Positions 33,401-45,182 of a stretch of DNA of 64,000 bases are shown here, in pieces. Below the pieces are notes generated by a model. The model made no database searches and was not told the origin of the DNA. It saw nothing but the letters and a program-made list of their open reading frames with translations. Source of the DNA: Jaapia argillacea MUCL 33604 (lineage: Eukaryota; Basidiomycota; Agaricomycetes; Jaapiales; Jaapiaceae); NCBI GenBank assembly GCA_000697665.1, contig KL197709.1:1906538-1970537 (forward strand), in the 5' to 3' direction. Both the position numbers and the translations under genes were made by a program. Each line of letters opens with the position of its first letter. The stretch's first letter is position 1.

Positions 33401-36323
33401 GTTGAAGAGCCTGTGTGCATTGGCACGAACGGCTGATGCTGATAAACGGCAGCGGAAGACAGAGGCTGGGGCGGGAGCATCGGTGCAGGGCACACGATTG
33501 CTCGAGAATCACCAACACCCGGTGTAGGGGTCGGGATAGGTATCGGGGAAGTTGATGCCATCGGTGTGGGATCCGATGACGGTTCTTCGCCCTTGAAAGC
33601 GTATTCGGAAGTTGTGCTCGAATGGTCGTCGCCCTCCTGATCGTCTGTTGATTGACCACCGTCATCATCCGCACATTCTGCATCTATTTCTTCTACCGAT
33701 GACAAGGCCGAAGCGACTTGCTCCTCCCACTCTTGTCGGATCCTCTCGGCATACTTGATGGTGTTTTGCATTCGAATGACATTGTCAACCTTTTGTCGCA
33801 TGACTCGTTCAGCATCTTCCACAAGCTGACCAAGTGCCGCGTCTTCAGTTGGAGGTCGAGACCAGTTTCGTATCTGGGTCATCTTTCGCTCAGAGGCAGG
33901 CGAAAGGAGGCGCTGGCGCTCGATTGGCTCCTTCTGTTCCTCTTCCTTCAGAGTGGGTACAGATATCTCGGAGGCCACCTGGAGAACATCCTCCAATTGT
34001 TCGAGCAGGCGACGTTGCATCTTCTTGACACCCATTCGCTGCATCCTCCCCGAGAACGGACCTCGGAATAACTGAAGCGGTGACGGGGAGCTCGGTGAGG
34101 ATGATGGGGAGAAAATGGGCATGCCTCGATATTCCGGTGCCGTAGCAGGTGACGACCGATCCATGGCGGTAGATAGATCCCGAATTGTGTTTCGAAGTTC
34201 CATGATCGACTCGTTACAATCGCCTATCTCAGCCTCCAAGCGATGGGTTTCGCTACAGGTTTCGTTGTGTTTCTCGAAGAAGTATTGCGGAATGTTGCAC
34301 TCGCATATTCGGCACAAGATCGGTGTGAGGTTGATGGGACGAACAAGTGGGAAGGGCGTGGGTGGTTCAACATCGTTCGTTTGATCCAGATCTTTGCTAA
34401 CCTCATCGGCAAGCAGAGGTTCCTCTCCTTCCTCACCAGACTCGAGTAAGATGGTGGGTGTATGCTGGTACTCGGGAGCTCCGACAGGCCTGACAACCCA
34501 CATCGTGTGGGTCGCACGACCTTCATCACGATCCACCATCAACATCCCCTGGCCTTCCATCTGTTGATAGAGCAAACCAGGAGTCCCTTCTCGCTCTTCT
34601 TCCGGTTGTACCTGAATTTTGAATTTGACCTCGACATTCCGAGAATCATTTTCTTGAAGGCGTTGAGTCGCATCTTTGAAAACATTCCAATCCGAAGGAG
34701 CGAGCAAGCGGGAGATCCGAGCCTCGAAGAGCTCATCAGGCTCGTTTCTGATAAGACATGAGACATGAGTTTAGGAATATAATACAGAAAATAATACAAG
34801 GCAACTTACCCAACAACCACCCTCCATGCGTAGTTGACCCACTGAATGTGATCTCCGTCAAGGTCGAGCTCCATGACGATGTTACGACTCTGTGCCGTCT
34901 CCGCCTGGAGACGCAGTCGTTCAGTGGCCAATACGCGCGCCGACTCGGCCTGGTCAAGACTTTTGGGGTGTCCCTTCGTTGGCTCCTTCTCCGCATGCGA
35001 AAGGTCTTTTCGTGCCTCATCCCTCGACTTCCTACCATAACTTGTAGTCCTGGTCATCCTGAGCTTGCTCTCATCCTCGGGAGAGAGCCTGATGGCTCCC
35101 CCATCCCCAGGCGGAGGCTCCTGCTTAATCGTTGGCGTAGGTGCAGGCATCCTATCCTCGTCTTCGGCAGGCTTCATAACGAAAAGAAGGGGCTCGTCCT
35201 CCTCGTTGTCGTTGTCGTCAAAGTTCCAAAACTGCTTCTCCGCCTCCCACCACTCCACCACACGGCTGAGACTGGCGACGGCCAGCAGTACTTGAACATA
35301 CCAATTCCGACCGTGCCAATCGGGGTGCTCCTCCCAGGCCTTGCCAATGTTCTGGACTCTTTGGACAAAATTCTCGCAGAGTTTCGGCTGCGATGTCAGC
35401 TGAGCAACGGTCATCTCAGTGACGTCGGTAGCAAGGGCGATAAGATCATAGAGAGCAGTCATGATGGGGTCGATGGGATCGTCGAGAAGGATCCGAGATG
35501 AACGACGATTATTTGGACTGCCGACGGTTTCTGAAAAGCTACTGCGAGCAGTCGGCGGCAAGGGAGAACGGGACCGCGACGTAGACCGTGAGCTTTGAGC
35601 TGATCGCACCGGTCGCTGGGGGATATGAATCGTGCGGGAAAGACGACGGCTAACGGAGGCGCCACTCCTCGGTATCGTATTGCTCTGCCGCCTAGAGCTC
35701 GATAAATCGGACGTGGACAGATTGCTACCATTCGTGTTCTGTCGTCTCAGTGAAGAGGGACTCGAAGACGATGTTGAAGCTGTAAGGAGCCCCGGAGAAG
35801 AAGATGAGTGGGTCAGAGAGCGATGTCTTGGATTGTCTTCTTCAAGAGACGCACGTTGTTGACTATGATATGCCTCTGGTTCGGCATCGTACCCACCATC
35901 AGAGCTGGCATCATCGCTCATAAATGCGGACCGAGGTTCGAAACCAAAGGGCTCGCGGAGGCCAAAATCTGCCTCGCTGAACGGAGTGTCCAATTGGAAT
36001 CGATCCCTGCCTCGCTCTCTTTCACGCTCTCGTTCGCGAGCCTCCCTCTCAGCCTCCCTCTCCAGCTCTCCCTCCCTAAGCCGCTCCTCGAACCAGGCTG
36101 TGATTGAATTTGTAACACGCTGGAGCTCCTTGTCGCATTCCGCCTTTGCGTTCTTCAAGCGACGCATCACATGCCTGCGTACAAACGGCATGGAAACGGT
36201 ATTTGAGCTCGAAGCGTGGGTTTGAGGGGCATGGCTTGGAATGGGGGGGAGGACAGTGTCTGGAGAAAATACCAGGGGGCTAGGAGGAGCCCGACGTTGA
36301 AAACCAGAGTCTGACAGTGACAT
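30480..36323 (-). CDS. RIM15: Rim15-type kinase with zinc finger and receiver domain
   Basis: A very large spliced gene (roughly 1,800 residues) starting at 36323. Order: disordered N-terminus with helical ERER stretch; conserved helical region (MTALYDLIALATDVTEMTV); PAS-like segment (DHIQWVNYAWRVVVG, EPDEL); zinc finger CRICECNIPQYFFEKHNETC; a second long linker; kinase with GAFGSVFLAKK, HRDLKPDNLLID and DFGLSR. A Ser-rich insert of about 150 residues before FVGTPDYLAPE is the hallmark of the Greatwall/Rim15 group. A C-terminal receiver domain follows: CLVVEDNP, CILMDLHMPVLDG, VSAYS, LAKPVQ. Rim15 drives quiescence and stress entry by phosphorylating endosulfines and is inhibited by TORC1-Sch9 and PKA. 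All receiver active-site residues (acidic pair, Asp, Ser, Lys) appear present. The SCH9 gene is nearby. Confidence 0.92.
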
Positions 36324-37004
36324 GGATCCCAGAGATGAACGGTGAAATAATCAGCAAGGATGTGTCAAAGGGTGGCGAGAGGAGAGGGATGGGGAGAGTT
36401 GACGACGTGAATCGTGCAACAGAATGGAATCAGCTACTCTGCATGAGCTTGGGCAGAGGACAAGCCGGGGCACAGGAGAGGTAATAAGAAACGAGGAGAA
36501 ATGTGAAGACGATAGAGCCTCGAATACGAAGTCAGTTCGCCAGTTCCCGTTTGCAGGACCAACAAAACCGTCAGCCAGCAACTATCAAAGTTTGATGAGC
36601 TTGCTGCATATCCCATTGGTCCCGTATTGATGCCTTCGGATCCAACTCCCTGCACAAAAATGACCCTAAACCGGTACGACCACGGCGACCACTCATTCCA
36701 GAATCTTCCAATCTTTTTTCCTCCTTTTTTTCGCCGTAAAATCGGGCGGTGACTGGGGTCTCAACTATTTACATCGCAACGTGTTGGACAAGAACTTGCA
36801 GAAGATTACTCCCTACTTTTCGCAAGTGTCCGTCGTGGTGATACCGGAAGGGAAAGTTACAAAGTTGGAGCTGCCGAGGGACGTACGTCTCACGCAAAAG
36901 GCGACACATCATTCTCCATTCGCTTGACGGTCATCTGTTCTTCTCCTTCGGTCTCCTGACCGACCTCCGTTGCTTTATTCGTTCTCTCGCACATCCTCAC
37001 CTCC
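36324..37004. promoter_or_regulatory. Divergent promoter of RIM15 and bS18m
   Basis: 681 bp between divergent starts. It contains two T-tracts around 36712-36732 (runs of 6-7 T), of the kind that keep fungal promoters nucleosome-free. No separate gene is supported; open frames here lack domain features. Confidence 0.5.
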
Positions 37005-37743
37005 ATGTTCTCAATTTTCCGATGCGCAACTCCTCGCGTGTCCACTAATTTCACGGCTCTGCGTACCGTGCCCCACGCCTTGGCTTTCTCGTCCTCGTCA
37101 GCCATCCGCTCTGCTCCGAACGAAGGATATGCAAAAGACATGGCAAACTTGGTCGAAGTCCTCGAAGAAACGGAGCTCGAAGGTCCCTCCGGACAAGACG
37201 AGAACTCAAGGAAGCCAACGAATGCCTACAGTGAGCCTACTTTAGTCCCATAGTCACCGGTTTGCTCACAGACACGTACCACACAGTCCCATCCTCGCAG
37301 CCAGTCCTAAAACATATCAATGAGTTCCAGGTAGCACCCAACCTTTCCCTTCCTTACCCACACGCTGATCACTTGCCGTGATCTTCCGCGTCAAGTTCAT
37401 TCGACCAGTTGACCTGTCAGTCAAGGGATGGATCCACCAACGTCGCATGCGGAAACCTCCAGCTCTTGGCCCAGACGGTCCGGAATCTCGCTTCTCAGAT
37501 GTCTTCCGCCAGAAGAATATCGACCCCCTTCACGAGGCCATGAACGCAACCCTATTCACCTCCTTCGTCTCCGACATGGGCAAGATTTACGGACGTTGGT
37601 ACACCAAGTTAACTTGGCGATCCCAAAGGAAGATGTCAAAGGCCGTAAAGAGAGCCAAGATGATGGGCGTCATTCCTACGTTGAGTCGACCGAAAAGCTA
37701 CAAGTTCACGAGCCAACGAAGTACAGGGAATTACCGAGTTTGA
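37005..37743 (+). CDS. RSM18: Mitochondrial small-subunit ribosomal protein bS18m
   Basis: Three exons, 37005-37230, 37272-37330 and 37396-37743, 210 codons plus stop. The N-terminus (MFSIFRCATPRVSTNFTALR) is rich in Arg, Ser and Thr without acidic residues, fitting a mitochondrial presequence. The C-terminal part has FTSFVSDMGKIYGRWYTKLT and KMSKAVKRAKMMGVIPTLSRP, the bS18 core that binds 16S-like rRNA in the platform of the mitoribosome. Bacterial S18 is about 75 aa; the fungal form is extended at the N-terminus, as here. The exon junction EFQ/FIRPVDLS is in phase. Distinguishing bS18m from a paralogous S18 variant needs an alignment. Confidence 0.8.
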
Positions 37744-39206
37744 GGTGAGCTGAACATTCTCCCCCCAATCTCGTCTGCGATGGGACCAATTTCCAGAATA
37801 ATGTGGCTCCAAGTTGGGATGGTACCGGGGGGCCAAACTAATGGTCGGGTTGGATCTCCGTGAATCTGGCTTGGAAGCCGCCCTTGAATGTTTATTTACT
37901 CCTTCAAGCCATCTCCAATCTCTTGCCCCCGTGCTCCCAGAACTCGATCGTTTTGACATGACGTACTGACCAATATTGCTAGGTTCTTGCGCGAAGCCAT
38001 AAATGTCCAAGAACTCGATCCTCGCTATCTTGCATTGCCTTCGTGATCGTGTCTTGTGATTAGCATGGAGATCGTCTTGTGAATGGGGGAGAACTCCTTG
38101 CTTGGGGCGGAGACGAATGTGTTGTGTCTGGCGAGGCTGTAGTGTTGGTGATGAGGCCCAGAGTTTACGCGGCGTCCCTTTCAATGCGAAGTGGTCTCTC
38201 GAAGAATGTCTTGTCTGATCCCCAATTTTTTTTCATTCCCTGTCCCTGATGACCATCAAGTTTACTGCCGTCGACATCACCGTGATATCATCCACGATTC
38301 CCAGACACGGCACAGGCACCCCTCGATGCTGCGATGCCGTTCGCTCGAATTCGTGTACCCTGAAATGCTCAGCCTGCAACATTCGGCGCACATATCCGTC
38401 CGTCCTGATTGGACACTCGTCCCTACCCGCAGGAAAGGCGCAAACTCTTTGTATAAACTGCCCTCTGTGACTTGGATTGGTATTAGAACTGATGTGAGAC
38501 GATCAACTGAACTTGGTTATGGTCGTAGGTCGTGCCTCACGTTCGTTCAGGACACTCCAGCACTCTGTTTATGGATCATACATTCTGGGGCGTTAAATTT
38601 CCTTTGAAACACGATCCGTAAGAATGTATTCGAAACAGGACTGGTCGAGGATACGATTCCACCGTACTGCTGAGCGCTGAATCACTGAGGGTTGCGGGGA
38701 TAAACTTGGAGTACTGCCTTAGCAGTTGTGCAGTTCAGGGGATCATAGCGAGACCCCTGCCACATACCATGTGACGACCCGCCCCAAGTCACATGCACGA
38801 CGCGATCACGACAAAGGGGCAGAAGACAGAGGAGAAGCAGATGTGGGCATCCGGTTACCTAGTGCTCAAACGGCATAAGACCTAACAATCGACACAAGGC
38901 GCCCGTTACTGGATGGTCTGCATCAGAAGGTGGCACCGGTAGGTACATCCGGATGGAGTTTCACCTTCTCTCAACACCCATTCTCCCACCAGACGCCATA
39001 CCCTATAGGTCAGGTGGAACGCTTCGGTTCCTCCGGTCTTCGCTGCCTTTGAACCGTTGATCGCCCATGGGGAAGGCTCACGTCCCCTCATGGAGATAGC
39101 CGCCAGAGACACCTGTCAGAAAGAGTGGACTGAATAGGGATCAATTATGGATACAAAACATATGGCCGAGGGGGTGTAAAGCGAGGAAACAAAGACCGAT
39201 CCGGCT
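37744..39206. other. 1.46-kb convergent intergenic region
   Basis: Lies between the stops of bS18m (+) and RPN11 (-), so it should contain only 3' UTRs, yet it is long for this compact part of the window. Frames such as 38191-38607 plus and 38906-39112 minus lack similarity to anything I know. An inverted repeat is present at 38768-38795. Confidence 0.5.
38768..38795. repeat. Perfect 8-bp inverted repeat CATGTGAC/GTCACATG
   Basis: CATGTGAC (38768-38775) and GTCACATG (38788-38795) flank a 12-bp GC-rich spacer. Each half contains an E-box-like CATGTG/CACATG core, so this could be a paired bHLH-factor site or a hairpin; no function is shown. Confidence 0.45.
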
Positions 39207-40421
39207 CTATAACTCTGCTAATAGCATGGTTCCCAGGTTTTGGACAACCTGATCGCCCATAGCCTTCTCGACAGCTTCCTCCAGATGCCGTTTTGGATCC
39301 TGCTTGCCCACGTGTCGTGTTTTAAGTTGGTCCGGCGTCAGGGTCGATTCCTCTTGTACAGATTTGTTATATGCTTCCGAAAGAGTGAGCATTGACTGGG
39401 AGGGTACGATTACGACGTGAGTTGCGAGGCCAAGATATGATCGTGTGAGGTCCAACTAACCTTGATAGCTTTCTCATTATCCTCCTTATGGGATTTGAAG
39501 TCCCTCAACTTCAACCCTTCAGTCCAATTCCTCTTGTGGAGGTTCATAAGCATAGCCTGCTCGAGCTCTGTCTTTCTGTAATTAACAGCGATCGAGTAGT
39601 AATGCCGATTTAGGCCGTGGATGAGGGCTTGGATCGAGGGCTTGTTTATGTGGCCAATGTTGGACGTGGTTTGCCGAGGTTCTTGGCCCGCAATAACAGA
39701 TTGGGGGGAGATGAGGCGGAAGGCATCGATTACAACCTTGCCTTTTACTGATTGGATGGGGTCAATCACAACTGCCACTGATCGCGAATTTAGGGACTCG
39801 AAGGACTGATGAAATTGGTGAGCAACATCAAATCAACCGGGATTTGAACGGAAACTCACTTGTTGAGTATTGATGTCGACGCTTGAGAGCCAACAGCCGA
39901 ATCCTGGATGCGAATGATACCATCCAACAACCATTTCTGGGCTAGAGACTATGGTCAACGCTGAAGAACGGATGGTTTTGGAGTTGGACTTGCCGTCCTG
40001 TCTGTTTCAACATGTCCACCATCTTCGTCTGGAACACATGATCTACGGACTCGACCGTGACTGTGGTACCAGATTGAGGCATAGCGAAGACGTCTATGAC
40101 TTGCACGGTGTATTCGTCAACGAATTCACCCAGCATCAGACCCATGACCTCCATGGGTACTCCCGCGCGGCCATGTTTCAGCATCTGGAACGGCAACACG
40201 GTCTTAGTGGGAAGGGCCTGTATAAACACCCTGAGAACGTACCTTTAGGAGAGCCAGGGATGATATGTGGATAACTTCTCCGCTGCAAAGTCATGAGGAT
40301 CGAGCGGGGGGTCATGAAGTGGGGAAGCGTACTTGTCCGGCACTGTAGCTTCGACACCACCTTGTCCACCACCGCGCTGACTCTGCGCAGCGAGCATACG
40401 ATCAAAGTCTGAAGAGTCCAT
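39207..40421 (-). CDS. RPN11: 26S proteasome lid deubiquitinase Rpn11
   Basis: Start at 40421 gives [20 protein letters not shown]. The MPN+ core follows: [20 protein letters not shown] with the catalytic Glu, [17 protein letters not shown], then [20 protein letters not shown], the JAMM zinc motif (HxH...D) complete. The Ins-1/Ins-2 and C-terminal helices ([19 protein letters not shown], then [17 protein letters not shown]) agree with Rpn11/PSMD14 to the last residue. Rpn11 cleaves ubiquitin chains en bloc from substrates committed to the proteasome. Several short introns. It is divergent from an orphan gene with only 163 bp between start codons. An in-frame upstream ATG (40616) would run into that neighbour and is rejected. 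Confidence 0.96.
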
Positions 40422-40584
40422 GAAGTTCGTTGATTTTCGTGGTGAAGGATGGAGGAAAGCAAGTGAGAACGCGCAAGACGATGACTTTGCGAGCTGACGC
40501 GTCGTCGCGTTCGCTGATTTCGCGGTTACCGGATTTGGATTGCCCTCCCATGTTGCATTGCTTCCGATTTGGGTTTCACTGCCA
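40422..40584. promoter_or_regulatory. Shared promoter RPN11/orphan gene
   Basis: Only 163 bp separates the divergent start codons, so both core promoters must overlap here. In yeasts RPN genes carry PACE elements (GGTGGCAAA) for Rpn4; no exact copy is visible. Confidence 0.5.
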
Positions 40585-42548
40585 ATGCCCACCAGCGAAC
40601 TCTCTGATGCCCTCAATCCCTATATCGTCCAGCCCAGATCAAGGAATGCCGGTGCTACATTGCACCAACCCCCGCCCCTAGCAGTGCAGCAGCCTCAGCC
40701 ATACATTCCCCATCGCAGTGAGCTTGAGTTGGCAATATCTGAGCCACCACCTCCCACACGGTACGCATCCAACCACCCCTCCTCCACTCTGATTTTTTTC
40801 CTGATTTTTTATCTTCTAGTCCACGTTTACAAGAAACCTCAGAGCCCAACAGCATAAATGCTGTCCGGGAGCTGTTTCGTGTTCTGGCGGCTACAAAGGA
40901 GGCGGCAGAAATCGAGCGCAAACGGAGACTTGCATGGGAGCAGGAGCAAGAAGCCAAATACATCCAGAGACAAGCAGAGATGGAGAGGCAGATGCTTGAG
41001 ATGAGACAGGAAATCGCTTCACTCCGAGCCTACGTCGGATTGCTCCCACAGACCACTCATACTCTCCAGCCACCGATTCCCCAGTATCAAGTAGCTCCAT
41101 TACCACCACTTACGCCACTTTCACCCATCTCTCAACCATCATCTCACCACCAACCCACCTTTGTTGAGGGTTGCTCGAGCAGGCCGTTAATCAATTACCA
41201 CACAAACTCACACGAGCTCTCGATAGCACCTTTCAGCCCCGAGCTTGAATTTATGGAGCCTTCCCCTTCCATGTCACATTCAACCCGTTTCAACTCTGTT
41301 GCTCCTTCGCAATCAGAGGCCTCCGCCCCAAGCTCTAGCCGTCGGAGGAAACGATCTCCTGACCCTCCCACGGATGGAGACGACGAAGATAGCGGGTCAG
41401 AGAGCGAACCTCCTGAGCGACCACTGAAACGTGCAAATCACCATGACAAGCGGTGTTTGACCATAAAGGTACGACTTCGCACTGTCCACATAACCTCCCA
41501 GTTGCCTGGTTCTCATTCAATCATTCGGCATCCAGCACGCGATGCGCCTCCACATTCTCCGAGTTATGGGCGTGGAGACGGATCAAGATCTCCCAGCAAG
41601 CCATTTCGAAGGGACGCCTCTCGGGCCCGACGAACCCGTTCGTTTCGTGTGGGAAAAGACCCCAAAACAGTCGGAACACAACGCCTTGATGAAGAAAAGG
41701 GTCCTTGAAGATATGAAATCCCATCGGAAACTGTACAAGCATGTTCCCGATAGCGATTTCAGCAAGAAGACTCTTGATACTACCTTTGATCAAGCGTTTA
41801 CGACCTTTCGACAGAAGTTCAAAGCTCAGAAGGATGCATCCGTTACATTGTCGTTAAAGATGAAAGAGGAGCAAAAGGCGATAAGGTCACGGCGGAATCA
41901 TCGGAAAAAGAATGTTAGTCCCTTATTATCAAGACCTCCGACTTTGAGCTGACCAGTCGCCAATAGAAACTCAATAACCGCAAAGAATCACGACAGGTAA
42001 TCGATGCATTCGCTCATTCCACATTCGACGGTGCTTTGCAGATGGAGTGCATGTCTTCTGAGGAGTCGTTCGACGACGACAGTGAAGGCGGGGGAGGTGC
42101 TGGTCAGGAAAGAGCCCAAATCCTGCGCGTTCGTGGCCTTCCCTGGCGAAGCACGCGGATTCAGAAGTTCTTCGGAGTTTTGGACGACGACGACAAGCTT
42201 GAAAAGAGCATGAAGCCTCGACGTGGAAATGGTCGAAAGGAGCGTTGTCTGGGTCCACCAAAGAACGAGTTCTGTATGCCTCCGAAAGGTGTCGCGAGTT
42301 GGATGATCAGTCGGAGGTGGATCCGGGCAATGGAGATGAGCCACCCGGATTTGTTGGAGTTGTTGAAGGATGTCATCGTCGACCCCCCAGGGTTTGATTG
42401 GAATCAATTTCATGGCTTGGGAGAGGAGAGTGGTGATGAAGTGGCGATGGAGGGCTTGGCGTATCATCATAGTCAGCAGCAAGATTATACCCCTAATCAT
42501 TGTAATTCTAGTTATTCGTTGCAATACGCGTTGGCCCCTGTAGCTTAG
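40585..42548 (+). CDS. Orphan basidiomycete protein with coiled coil and basic core
   Basis: Spliced gene; the start at 40585 reads MPTSELSDALNPYIVQPRS. An N-terminal helical segment (INAVRELFRVLAATKEAAEI, then EMERQMLEMRQEIASLRAYV) predicts a coiled coil. A Ser/Pro linker and an acidic/basic patch (SSRRRKRSPDPPTDGDDEDS) follow. The C-terminal half looks folded: HAMRLHILRVMGVETDQDLP, PVRFVWEKTPKQSEHN, a lysine/arginine-rich helix (MKEEQKAIRSRRNHRKKN), and LRVRGLPWRSTRIQKFFGVL up to WMISRRWIRAMEMSHPDLLE. Junctions at 41468/HAMRL and at the KKN/KLNNRKESRQ/MECM exons are in phase. I do not recognise the family; composition suggests a nuclear protein. The conserved-looking half and intact frames across introns argue for a real gene. 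Confidence 0.65.
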
Positions 42549-42714
42549 AAATTGTTGCGACTTGCTTTCATTCAGACCTTTACATCCCCGCAGAAGATCA
42601 TTCATACGTACTTACCATAAACGGCAACGCAATTACCGTTTCTGCACACCAACCCTGGTGTCCCCTGCGACATTCCACCTTCCCTTAGCTGAGATTCTGC
42701 TTGACCTTTCATCC

Positions 42715-45062
42715 ATGGACTCACCACTTAACGGTGCGACACCCGACTTCGGCGTTGTACAGGAGGCTCATCATGGCTCTCTCGCTGAAGCGCAGGAATC
42801 TCGAGCTAGGCAAGCTCGACACCCCGAAGATACCGCTTCTTGTAAGTTTCATCTGATATGAAAACCACACATATTCATGTTATCTCAGTCAAAGGACGAG
42901 CGCGAGAGTTTGTGGAACTCCACGACCAAGTCGAGGTATGCATATTGATATCCTCTTACGTGTCGGCGTTAACACCATCGTAGACCAGCGTCACTTTACT
43001 CGACTCCCTGGAATCATTTCTTTCCACCTTCCAGAATGACCTTTCGGCTGTTTCGGGCCAAATATCTGACTTGCAGAGTCGCAGCCAAGATATTGACAGT
43101 CGGTTGAAAAGTCGAAAGGTAGGCTTTCTGTCCAGTACCGTCACCCGCTTCGCAAGTAACATCTATCAACAGAGAATCGAGAAGCCACTGTCCAGTCTCA
43201 TAGATGACCTCACGATCCCTCCTCCACTTGCCAAGCTTATTCTCGATACCGACGTCGGAGAACCCTGGATACCTGCAATCGGTGACCTGGAGCGAATGCT
43301 GGACACACTCAAAGTTCGTATGCGGGTGAAGGCAGCGAGGGATATGGCAAATGTTGCGGAGGGACTACGGATAGTGGTATGTTGTTGAGTTCTGTCAGAC
43401 CCATATGATCCTGACCGTTACCCAGGCATCAACTAAACTGCGTGGATTCTTCTTAGCACTACTGCGTCCTATCCGTGGCAGCATGAGTACGAATATGCAG
43501 GTTATACAGACCTCTGTCCTCATCAAGTACAAGCGACTATATACCTTCCTACAACGCCAAGCGCCAGATGTCGCCCATGAGATTCAGCGGGCATACGTTA
43601 CAGCCGCTCGTACTTATTACGAGACGGGATTCCGTCGTTACATCCGTAGCCTTGGATGGATCAAGGTGATACACACTTTCCGACCTTCCGAATCAAGCAC
43701 TGAATGGGATAACAGGCCAGGACAGTGGAAAAACTTGAGCCGATAACCCTTGGACCATTTGACAAGGAGAATTCTCCAAGTGCAAGCCGACTGGCTTATG
43801 CTAGTTTGGATGGTCCTGGGGTGACGCTGGCATACATGGCAGATGATAAGATCCACGTGAGAGGCCACTCGCATCTCGGCAGGAACGATCTGACCTTTTC
43901 ACAGAAAGAACCCATCGAGGCACTTCTGCGGTCGCTGATGCTTGTGCTTATGGACAACGCCACTGCAGAGTACACCTTTGTGACAACATTCTTTGCAGTC
44001 GAACCTACATCGTCGTCATTCCCTGCCAATGGTCCGCAGTCACCAACTTCACTCTTATCTCCCGGAGATACGACCTTCGATGATCGCCGGTCGAATGGGG
44101 ACTCTGAAAACGGGGGTATAACGCCTACATTGAACAAGAAATTTACCTCCCTGATGGGTGCCTCATCGCAGAGTAATAACCCCAAGGAGGAACAAGCGAG
44201 CATGGACGCGATGTGGAAACAGATCCTAGATCCGACGCTGGAGTATTGTCAGGTACGTCGACATTGTAATTGCGCCCACTTTCTGATCCATAGTGAGCGA
44301 TTTTAGACTTTCGTTAGATCGGTCTTGGACCCCGTCCCACCTGTTATTCCTCTCCTAACGATGATTCGCCTCACCGAGGAAGTCGTGGCTGAAGTTCAGA
44401 AACGAAGTTGCCCGCCCCTTGAGACTTTCACCTTCCGACTTCGAATCGAGATGTGGCCGGTCTTCCAAAAGGCGATGTCGGAGCACGTAGACGCCCTGAA
44501 AAAACTCGCAGAAGGGGCGACTTCTGGTTTCTTCAGTAGAGGGACTGAAACGTCGACTCCTCAAGTGGCAGCCGTGAGTTAGAGGCTGCATATCCATTGA
44601 AGCATTCATTAACTTACTTTATCAGATTTGCAATCGTTATATCTTCATATTCAATGCCTTTGTTGCATTAACTAGCCAGCCTGACGAAACCATGATCTTC
44701 TCCAAGTGTGTCGGATTGTCCCTCTGGTCATGGCCTTCACCCTCCTTACGCAGATTCCAGTTTGTTGCGCTTGCGAAACGAGCTTGAGAAGCTCATAGTG
44801 ACTCATTCTGATAAGGTCATGGACCTCAAGGGCCAGGCAACCACTGCTTCATCGTTGTATGAGGTCCTCTTACAAGGTCTGAACGTAGGTGGTTTTGATG
44901 ATGATCGTTGAAATCTCTCTGACGGCATTCCAGCGAGGGACACAACCAATTACACACCCTAAGGCACAAGCTGAGTTGGCGTACTGGCGGGAGAAAGAGG
45001 AAGATGCTCGAAAACGTATGATTGCTGCGAATCGCGGAAGACACCAAGCAAGAAAGCCATGA
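42715..45062 (+). CDS. VPS52: GARP/EARP tethering complex subunit Vps52
   Basis: Start at 42715 (MDSPLNGATPDFGVVQE), first intron spliced within a Phe codon to KGRAREFVELHDQVE. The family core follows: SVTLLDSLESFLSTFQNDLS, QISDLQSRSQDIDSRLKSRK, RIEKPLSSLIDDLTIPPPLA. Then KLRGFFLALLRPIRGSMSTN, VLIKYKRLYTFLQRQAPDVA, TYYETGFRRYIRSLGW and a C-terminal helical region ending in a basic tail (RKRMIAANRGRRHQARKP). Vps52 with Vps51, Vps53 and Vps54 tethers endosome-derived vesicles at the Golgi. A Ser-rich insertion (about 43990-44200) is lineage-specific. No disruptions seen across about nine introns. Convergent with EFR3, 120 bp apart. Confidence 0.88.
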
Positions 45063-45182
45063 ATGTATAGATATGGTTAGTAATTCTGATAGAATAGTAA
45101 TCAGTCCGTATGCGAATGAGACGATGGGGTTTATGCCTTGTATGGTGGATTGAAAGGGGAAGATCTTTGCAACCCAACGTCG

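Noticed and set aside
40422-40616. Upstream ATG (40616) as the RPN11 start
   Set aside because: It adds 65 unconserved residues and would overlap the first codons of the divergent neighbour; family proteins start at MDSS.
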